Positions 59,245 to 64,000 of a stretch of DNA of 64,000 bases are shown here, one piece after another. The notes under the pieces are model-generated. The model was not told the DNA's origin. It worked only from the letters and a program-made list of their open reading frames with translations, and did no database searches. The first letter of the stretch is position 1, and every line of letters starts with the position of its first letter. The position numbers and the translations under genes were made by a program. Source of the stretch: Polynucleobacter sphagniphilus (lineage in GTDB: Bacteria > Pseudomonadota > Gammaproteobacteria > Burkholderiales > Burkholderiaceae); contig NZ_MPIY01000003.1 in NCBI RefSeq assembly GCF_001953355.1, positions 406,131 through 470,130 on the forward strand. The letters are read 5' to 3'.

Positions 59245-59281
59245 CTATAAGCTCTCCTTATAGGCTATCGATATTGATAGC
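59245..59281. promoter_or_regulatory. Two adjacent dyads upstream of a small gene
   Basis: CTATAAG/CTTATAG with a 5-base gap (59245-59263) is followed at once by GCTATC/GATAGC with a 6-base gap (59264-59281). They lie 23-59 bp before the ATG at 59304, where operators or leader hairpins would be. Confidence 0.45.
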
Positions 59282-59303
59282 TCCATATATACGGGAGAAG
59301 CAA

Positions 59304-59546
59304 ATGAATCAAAGCAATCTAGTAGCTAATCAAGTGATCTCTTTTGACACTTTAAAAACGTCAGCATATGCCAGTGCCAAGATTAACCTTGGTGATGAAT
59401 TAAACATGGACGACTTGGGTGCGTTGTTCGCTGTAAATGACTATTTCCAGCAAAGATTGGGGCATTCAGTGTTTTCTAGCATTGAAATGGCAGCTATTGG
59501 CGATGCACTAGAAGAGCACGGGATTATGTATTTGGAGGCGCAATGA
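59304..59546 (+). CDS. Small protein of unknown function
   Basis: This is an 80-aa protein with a GGGAGAAG ribosome binding site before the ATG at 59304. It is mildly acidic and predicted helical in its second half (DLGALFAVNDYFQQRLG, then EMAAIGDALEEHG). No known domain is recognised. It lies between the protease gene and the recombinase gene and overlaps the next small frame by 4 bp. In such a position a recombination or regulatory accessory role is possible but not shown. Confidence 0.65.
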   Translation: MNQSNLVANQVISFDTLKTSAYASAKINLGDELNMDDLGALFAVNDYFQQRLGHSVFSSIEMAAIGDALEEHGIMYLEAQ

Positions 59547-59725
59547 GTGCTTGCATAGATCAGACGTTACTTCAAGTAACGCCGCGATTACCAAGAGAAC
59601 ACCATGAGATTCCAAGAATTGCCATTAATCAGTCAGTCTGCTTTGGGCGTATTGACCAGGTAATTTTCCCAATACCGGTTGTCCTAAGCCGCCATCAGAA
59701 ACTAAAGTACATATATGTCAATTAA
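59543..59725 (+). CDS. Doubtful 60-aa open frame before the recombinase gene
   Basis: The ATG overlaps the preceding stop (ATGA) with GGAGG upstream, which argues for translation. However, the frame includes a 17-bp palindrome and overlaps the recombinase start by 11 bp. The C-terminal part (RIDQVIFPIPVVLSR) faintly recalls AlpA/excisionase helix-turn-helix openings, so it might be a decayed excisionase. This is weak; it may not be a gene. Confidence 0.35.
   Translation: MSACIDQTLLQVTPRLPREHHEIPRIAINQSVCFGRIDQVIFPIPVVLSRHQKLKYIYVN
59565..59581. repeat. 17-bp palindrome, copy 2
   Basis: This is the same CGTTACTT-C-AAGTAACG as copy 1, also preceded by AGA, starting 19 bp after the stop of the 80-aa gene. 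Confidence 0.85.
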
Positions 59726-61061
59726 AAGAAAAGATACCCATCAACTGATACACCGTAATTTAACTCTCTATCAGCGTGAGCGTAGTGCCGTATGGCAATG
59801 TCGCTATAAGGTGGACAACAAGTGGATACGCTCTACTACAAAAGAAACTAACTACGACTTGGCTGTTAATAGGGCTAAAGAGCTATTAGTAGAAGCAGAA
59901 ATACGTAAGCGCTCTGGTATTCCAGTGGTTACCAAACGTTTTAAAGATATCGCCATGCTGGCAATTGATAGGATGGAGCGAGACTTAAAAGGCGGCTTAG
60001 GTAAGTCAATCTACAAAGATTACATCCGTATTATTAAGGAGCATTTCATCCCCAGTCTTGGGCAAAGGCTTATTACCAATATTGATTACGATGCCCTTCA
60101 GCAGTACTACGATGACCGAGAAGCTAAGTATGGATTGGCGCTATCAAATAGCAATCGTAAAACCCAAAACGCAGCATTTAATCGAGTTTTTGATGAAGCC
60201 ATTGTTAGAGGTTACTTAACCGAAAGTAATCGTCCCAAGTTAGATGGCAAGACTAAAGAGAGCGTTCGCCGCCCAGCATTTGAGTTGCATGAGCTTAGGG
60301 CGTTATTAAAGCAATTGGGACCATACATAGAATCAGGTAGAACTCGGGATGTGCGCGAGCGTCGTGAGATCCTTAGAGACTATGTAGAGATGTTGGTTGA
60401 TACGGGAGCAAGACCGGGCATTGAGCTCTTAGATATGAAATGGAAGCAAATCCGCTTCATGATGAACCCCATCAGTACTGTCACAGATCAATTGGACGAA
60501 GATGGTGAAGTTATTGAAGTGCATAGCCTAAACCGTAGTTGCGAGATGACGGTTAAAGGTAAAACAGGTCAAAGACAGATTATTGGACGATTGCCTAGTG
60601 TCAGAGTCTTGGAGCGGATTGCCTTGCGAAACTATGGGGTGGCTAGCTCAATTAAAGATCCTTTGGCTGAGCTAATTAAACCCACCAATGATGACTACAT
60701 CTTTAGGACCAAAGAAGGTAGAGATTTAAGTGATGTACTTAATCATATGTTCGATGGCTTCTTGGCTGACCATGGCTTGCTCATAGATCCCAAGACCAAT
60801 CAAAAGCGAGTATTCTATAGCTTGCGTCATACCTATGCCACGTTAGCACTTACTCACGATATGGTGCCTATACATACACTAGCTAAGCAGATGGGTACGA
60901 GTGTCTTAATGATTGAGCGGCACTACAGCCACTTGCAAGTAATACAAGCTATTGAGCAATTACGAGGCGCCAATACTAGAAAGCTTATAGAAGCAGATAG
61001 TAAAGCGGCTGATAACTATCCTAGTAAAAAGCGGGCTGAGAGGGAGCTGCGGGCTGCTTGA
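59715..61061 (+). CDS. Tyrosine recombinase / phage-type integrase
   Basis: This 448-aa site-specific recombinase has an N-terminal arm-binding-like region, a core-binding SAM-like domain (about residues 75-170) and a catalytic domain. The catalytic residues visible are Arg233 (DTGARPG), Lys near 281-283 (KGKTGQ), Arg371 and His372 (YSLRHTYAT, with Tyr in place of the usual box II His) and the nucleophile Tyr404 (ERHYSHL). It looks intact. It probably integrated the surrounding island. The attachment site it uses is not proven; the tRNA-Ile repeat region at 55.0-55.3 kb is the best candidate in the window. Confidence 0.92.
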   Translation: MSIKRKDTHQLIHRNLTLYQRERSAVWQCRYKVDNKWIRSTTKETNYDLAVNRAKELLVEAEIRKRSGIPVVTKRFKDIAMLAIDRMERDLKGGLGKSIYKDYIRIIKEHFIPSLGQRLITNIDYDALQQYYDDREAKYGLALSNSNRKTQNAAFNRVFDEAIVRGYLTESNRPKLDGKTKESVRRPAFELHELRALLKQLGPYIESGRTRDVRERREILRDYVEMLVDTGARPGIELLDMKWKQIRFMMNPISTVTDQLDEDGEVIEVHSLNRSCEMTVKGKTGQRQIIGRLPSVRVLERIALRNYGVASSIKDPLAELIKPTNDDYIFRTKEGRDLSDVLNHMFDGFLADHGLLIDPKTNQKRVFYSLRHTYATLALTHDMVPIHTLAKQMGTSVLMIERHYSHLQVIQAIEQLRGANTRKLIEADSKAADNYPSKKRAERELRAA

Positions 61062-61170
61062 AGCGCAAAGGCTATTTAAAGTAGCACTTATCTATCCAAA
61101 GCCTTCTGCAAATAGAGATCATCAGCCCTTCGAGTTGGTAGCCACTGTTTATAGTCGCTAGGCACATTTG

Positions 61171-61341
61171 CTAGCTGACGCTATTTGTTGTTGCCAATTG
61201 CTGCTGCCCCGTTTTAATCTTCTGCCTAGCTCGCTCAGCTTTGACAGCCTCTTGATCTCGCTTGACACGATCCCGCATGGATTTAAGTCTTGCTTGCTCG
61301 GGGCTTAAGGGTTTTATCGGAGCGATTTCATCGAATCTCAT
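61171..61341 (-). CDS. Small basic helical protein of unknown function
   Basis: This 56-aa frame (opening MRFDEIAPIKPLSPEQARL) is rich in Lys, Arg, Gln and Glu and is predicted to be one long helix (RVKRDQEAVKAERARQKI). It follows the 48-aa gene by 2 bp on the same strand. No family is recognised. The 109 bp between it and the recombinase stop hold nothing I can name. Confidence 0.5.
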   Translation of the reverse strand: MRFDEIAPIKPLSPEQARLKSMRDRVKRDQEAVKAERARQKIKTGQQQLATTNSVS

Positions 61342-61343
61342 AG

Positions 61344-61490
61344 TTAACCAATCTGTAGTGGTTGATGGGGAACGTTATTAGCGCCAAAGATGGCTTGAAA
61401 CAACCTGTAAGCCTGGGCTTGATTTTGGGCGTAGAGAATAGTTTCTACCCACATCCCTGCCGCATTGACTGTCGCTTTATATCTTTTCAT
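61344..61490 (-). CDS. Small 48-aa protein of unknown function
   Basis: The frame opens MKRYKATVNAAGMWVETILY and has a helical second half (AQAYRLFQAIFGANN). It resembles short proteins I associate with integrative elements, but no family name can be assigned. There is no clear ribosome binding site. It forms a likely two-gene unit with the 56-aa frame downstream, and possibly a longer one with the 149-aa gene 65 bp upstream. Confidence 0.5.
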   Translation of the reverse strand: MKRYKATVNAAGMWVETILYAQNQAQAYRLFQAIFGANNVPHQPLQIG

Positions 61491-61520
61491 ATAGCTATTT
61501 AGCTTTTCTTATCTATTGAT

Positions 61521-61547
61521 ACAAGCGTTACTTCAAGTGACGCTTGT
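61521..61547. repeat. Palindrome family, copy 3, extended hairpin
   Basis: ACAAGCGTTACTT and AAGTGACGCTTGT pair over 13 positions with one T-G wobble and one central C. It lies 8 bp after the stop of the minus-strand gene at 61556, where it could also act as its terminator. Confidence 0.8.
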
Positions 61548-61555
61548 TGTGCTAA

Positions 61556-62005
61556 CTATTTTTTATTGAAGTTCAATTTCAGTGCGCCACTGGCATTTTC
61601 AATAACCCGATCTAAACTCCCGGCTTCAGTCTCAGACTTAAGAAGCTCTAATGCCTCTATTAAATCGTTCATATTCTTTACCGAAATAGAGTTTTTGCCT
61701 GGAATAAGCTCAATACGTTTGCTGCCATAAAAGACGGATAGACATAAGGTGCCATCTGCAGCCATAAACCACCAAGGTTTAATGCGTTTAGGGCGTTCAA
61801 TACTCTTGTAGTTACCTTCAAGGTCTTTAATAGTAACTCTGCGCTTTATAACAAAATGGGTATGTTCCATTTGGCTCTTGGCTAACTGGATCTGTTCCCA
61901 AAGCTTGTTGCTTAATTTATTGCGTCTTTGCTGGATTGCGGGCATAGATCTAGGCCTTATAGCGTCTACAAAGTTCAGTTTATTTAATGTATTTGGTGTA
62001 TCCAC
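61556..62005 (-). CDS. Accessory protein, possibly DUF6641-like
   Basis: This 149-aa basic protein contains IQQRRNKLSNKLWEQIQLA near the start, a central RPKRIKPWWFMAADGTLCL segment, and a C-terminal helix (DLIEALELLKSE). This pattern resembles uncharacterised betaproteobacterial island or plasmid proteins that I believe are grouped as DUF6641. No function is known. It is divergent from the gene at 62402, across a 396-bp gap. Confidence 0.65.
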   Translation of the reverse strand: MDTPNTLNKLNFVDAIRPRSMPAIQQRRNKLSNKLWEQIQLAKSQMEHTHFVIKRRVTIKDLEGNYKSIERPKRIKPWWFMAADGTLCLSVFYGSKRIELIPGKNSISVKNMNDLIEALELLKSETEAGSLDRVIENASGALKLNFNKK

Positions 62006-62160
62006 GGTGTTCTCCTATCAAAAGTGGGGTACACACGCAATGTATGGCTGATCATGGCTTTAGGGCGACTTCTATTTGACGACCCTTAGAAAACAGAGCA
62101 TTTTGGATAGAAAAAATATGGTATTTCTTATCAAGAGATAAATATTTTTGTGAGTCGCTC

Positions 62161-62395
62161 GGTTGCAACTAGAGTAGGTTGCAAAGAAGAAAAAGAAGTT
62201 ACTGCGTAGTTGAGTTAGTAACTACGTAACTCCAGTAGCAAATGGCAAACTCTGACCAGTAAACCAAAGCAACTAGAAAAGAAACTTCCCTCTCTTGAGG
62301 GAAGTAACTAACTCGCAGTAACGGATCTTTTGAGATCTCTTCTTTCGCAACTAACTCGAACTACGCGACTTGCAACTTAACTCATCTAAAAGGAG
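62161..62395 (+). promoter_or_regulatory. Highly self-complementary leader/intergenic region
   Basis: Several inverted repeats overlap. A strong hairpin ACTTCCCTC-TCTT-GAGGGAAGT spans 62284-62305. A long interrupted stem pairs GTTACTGC...GAGTTAGT (62198-62219) with ACTAACTCGCAGTAAC (62307-62322). A competing hairpin pairs AGTTA..CGTAGTT (62197-62211) with AACTACGTAACT (62220-62231). GATCT-TTTG-AGATC is at 62324-62337. GGTTGCAA repeats at 62161 and 62177 can pair with TTGCAAC at 62370. It ends at the AAGGAG ribosome binding site of the next gene. Bases 62006-62160 hold one more AT-rich hairpin (62110-62150) and no gene. Confidence 0.5.
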
Positions 62396-62401
62396 ATAAA
62401 A

Positions 62402-62860
62402 ATGAGAGAAATTGCAGTTAGATTGTTTGTTAATGACAAGTACATGGGTTCGTATGGAAAGGGCGTTTTTAATCGCGCTACCTATAACGGCTCTATTGAG
62501 TTACACAATCCCAATCAAAAGTATTTAGTTGATTTTTATGACTACGCTCATTGGGAATTTAGAGCTAAATCAGATGACCAAATGAAGGTGCTCAAATACC
62601 TAGAGCAAACCGATTTGCCAAAAGCGCCTAATTTGCTCATGTCTTGGATCTTGCATTACGATCCCATGACTAAAACTAAAACGAGGGTGCCAGGCTTTTG
62701 TGCGTATTTACAAGATAGCAATGAATTGCACTTGCATATTGATGATTCTGAGCGCTCTGTAGGAGAGGAGTGGGATTTACAGGTTAGGCAATGTAAAAAC
62801 GCTGGCGCCAAGTTGCCCGTACTTCTAGCTACTAATGTAGCGTTAGAAAACTGGCAGTAA
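62402..62860 (+). CDS. Hypothetical accessory protein
   Basis: This 152-aa soluble protein has a good ribosome binding site (AAGGAG, 6 bases before the ATG). It seems beta-rich at its start (IAVRLFVNDKYMGSYGKG) with several Trp and Tyr, then a helical middle (DDQMKVLKYLEQ). No domain is recognised. It follows a structured leader and stops 20 bp before the insertion sequence end, so the insertion may have separated it from a former downstream neighbour. Confidence 0.7.
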   Translation: MREIAVRLFVNDKYMGSYGKGVFNRATYNGSIELHNPNQKYLVDFYDYAHWEFRAKSDDQMKVLKYLEQTDLPKAPNLLMSWILHYDPMTKTKTRVPGFCAYLQDSNELHLHIDDSERSVGEEWDLQVRQCKNAGAKLPVLLATNVALENWQ

Positions 62861-62886
62861 TTAGCCCTAAATCAAAGTAGTGCGTA

Positions 62887-62975
62887 TTTCAGGCCAGCGT
62901 GACCACCCATTTCAGGCAAATGACCGGTCATTTCAGAGTGAGCGTGACCACCTGTTTCAGAATCAGCGTGACCGC
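62887..62975 (+). repeat. Multiple end repeats of the IS21-family element
   Basis: TTTCAG, a 3-4 base gap and AGCGTGACC recur at 62887, 62931 and 62955, with a variant TTTCAGGCAAATGACC at 62910. Such repeats near the termini are usual transposase-binding sites in this family. Confidence 0.85.
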
Positions 62976-63091
62976 TTTTGCACCTTCCTCTGAAATGCGT
63001 TTTGCCTAAATATTAGGCAAAGATAAGTGGGGATTTTAGTATTCGAGGGTAATTTGATGAACCCGATATGGTTGAGCTTTTTAGGCTCCCC

Positions 63092-64000
63092 ATGTCCAGT
63101 AAAGCAATTACCATGCGAAAAATTAAAGAAGTTTTGCGGCTGCGTTTTGAATGTGGCCTGTCCTTAAACGCGATTGCCAGAGCCTTAGAGTTATCCAAGG
63201 GTGCTGTCGCCAAGTACGATGCCCTAGCCAGAGCGGCGCAATTAGACTGGGCATCCATTGAACCTTTGACTGAAGAGCAGCTAGCAAAGCGTTTGCTGCC
63301 ACCGCAGGCAATGGTGCCGGGCCAAAACCAATTTGCCCCGATTGACTTTATCTTGGTCAACCAAGAGATGAAGAAAAAAGGCCTCACCTTGCAACTACTC
63401 TGGGGTGAGTACTGCGAAGCTGCCACGCAAAAGCCGTATGGCTATACCAGTTTTTGCATCCACTACGCCGCCTTTGCAAAAACCCTCAAGCCCTCGATGC
63501 GGCAAATCCACAAGGCCGGTGAAAAATGCTTTGTCGATTATGCTGGTCCCACCATCCCCATCATTGATGTCCTGACTGGCGAAATTACTAGAGCCCAGAT
63601 CTTTGTTGCCGTTCTGGGTGCTTCAAGTTATACCTTTGCATTAGCAACGAGAGCGCAAAAGACCGAAGATTGGCTATTGGGCCAGCGCAAAGCCTTTGAG
63701 TATTTTGGTGGGGTAACGCAGGTCATCGTTCCCGATAATCCGAGAAGCCTAGTTGCCAACCCCGATCGCTATGAACCGCAAGTGGGCAGATCGTACGCCG
63801 AGTTCGCCGCTCATTACGGCTGTGCCGTAATCCCGGCCCGGCCGCGCAAACCGCAAGATAAGAGCAAGGTCGAAGTGGGCGTACAAGTAGTCGAGCGCTG
63901 GATCTTAGCCAGATTGCGCCACCAGCAGTTCTTTAGCTTGGCTGATCTCAATATTGCCATTGCCCATTTACTGGAAGAGCTCAACTACCCCGCCCCTTCA
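63092..64000 (+). CDS. istA: IS21-family transposase IstA, partial at right edge
   Basis: The frame is open from ATG 63092 to the end of the window (303 codons). It has an N-terminal helix-turn-helix (LSLNAIARALELSKGAVAKY) and an rve-type DDE domain with Asp in CFVDYAG, Asp in VIVPDNPRSL and Glu in DKSKVEVGV. These support an active-type IstA of the IS408/IS1162 branch. An in-frame ATG at 63068 is an alternative start. Minus-strand frames over this region are shadows. The ATPase IstB should follow outside the window. Confidence 0.85.
   Translation, partial: MSSKAITMRKIKEVLRLRFECGLSLNAIARALELSKGAVAKYDALARAAQLDWASIEPLTEEQLAKRLLPPQAMVPGQNQFAPIDFILVNQEMKKKGLTLQLLWGEYCEAATQKPYGYTSFCIHYAAFAKTLKPSMRQIHKAGEKCFVDYAGPTIPIIDVLTGEITRAQIFVAVLGASSYTFALATRAQKTEDWLLGQRKAFEYFGGVTQVIVPDNPRSLVANPDRYEPQVGRSYAEFAAHYGCAVIPARPRKPQDKSKVEVGVQVVERWILARLRHQQFFSLADLNIAIAHLLEELNYPAPS

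Larger units (their letters stand above)
62881..64000 (+). mobile_element. IS21-family insertion sequence, left part
   Basis: The element seems to start near 62881 (TGCGTATTTCAG) with repeated end sequences, followed by an istA-type transposase gene. It continues past the right edge, so istB and the right end are not visible. The exact left base and any target duplication cannot be fixed from one end. Confidence 0.8.

Noticed and set aside
63013..63426. A 137-codon minus-strand frame in the insertion sequence
   Set aside because: It lies opposite the IstA helix-turn-helix region, which is clearly coding on the plus strand.

Overview
The window is a bacterial chromosome segment of moderate GC. 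Its gene content and order suggest a betaproteobacterium of the Burkholderiaceae, most like a small-genome freshwater lineage such as Polynucleobacter. The pointers are a BPSS1780-type membrane protein beside thrB, a DUF2782 protein beside thrB and polA, a lysine/alanine/proline-rich tail on RpoD, the rpsU-yqeY-dnaG-rpoD macromolecular synthesis cluster, and an Azoarcus-type group I intron in a tRNA-Ile(CAU) gene. This is inferred from recognised protein families; no database search was run.

Region 1 to about 55,000 is dense core genome with very short gaps. In order it holds: arginine synthesis (argF, argG); ppnP; a DUF192 protein; a cold-shock protein; clpS-clpA; a small secreted protein; a minus-strand cluster dut, coaBC, lspA, ileS, ribF; purN with an rRNA methyltransferase; a fatty acid desaturase; rpmB-rpmG (rpmG is only 55 codons); radC; fkpB-ispH; argD; a ferredoxin-type reductase; an atypical SDR; glnS; a tctBA transporter pair without tctC; alaS-tusA; galU; valS; uvrD; a thrB cluster; polA; a Tat-exported dienelactone-hydrolase-like protein; a ZIP metal transporter; a frameshifted sulfurtransferase; a Rieske oxygenase; the isoprenoid cluster xseB-ispA-dxs; folE2; tsaD; and rpsU-yqeY-dnaG-rpoD. 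Four aminoacyl-tRNA synthetase genes (ileS, glnS, alaS, valS) lie within about 24 kb.

Region 55,000 to 64,000 is accessory. Just after rpoD comes an orphan 5' half of a tRNA-Ile(CAU) gene. Next is about 190 bp carrying two direct and two inverted copies of a 10-bp repeat. Then comes an apparently intact tRNA-Ile(CAU) gene split after its anticodon by a 216-nt group I intron. The direct repeat of the tRNA half around a small repeat-rich segment looks like an attachment site or a deletion scar. After the tRNA terminator lies a two-gene AAA+ ATPase and subtilisin-like protease module matching the Iet (IetA/IetS) anti-phage architecture. Small unknown genes, a tyrosine recombinase, more small minus-strand genes, a strongly self-complementary leader before another unknown gene, and the left end of an IS21-family insertion sequence follow. 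The insertion sequence runs off the right edge. Three copies of a 17-bp palindrome occur only in this region among the sequence I read.

The most interesting material is the tRNA/attachment locus with its intron, the ATPase-protease pair with a spaced direct repeat in its promoter region, the palindrome family, and the 62.2-62.4 kb leader with mutually exclusive pairings. In the core, the clearest anomaly is a sulfurtransferase gene broken at a run of eight A's.
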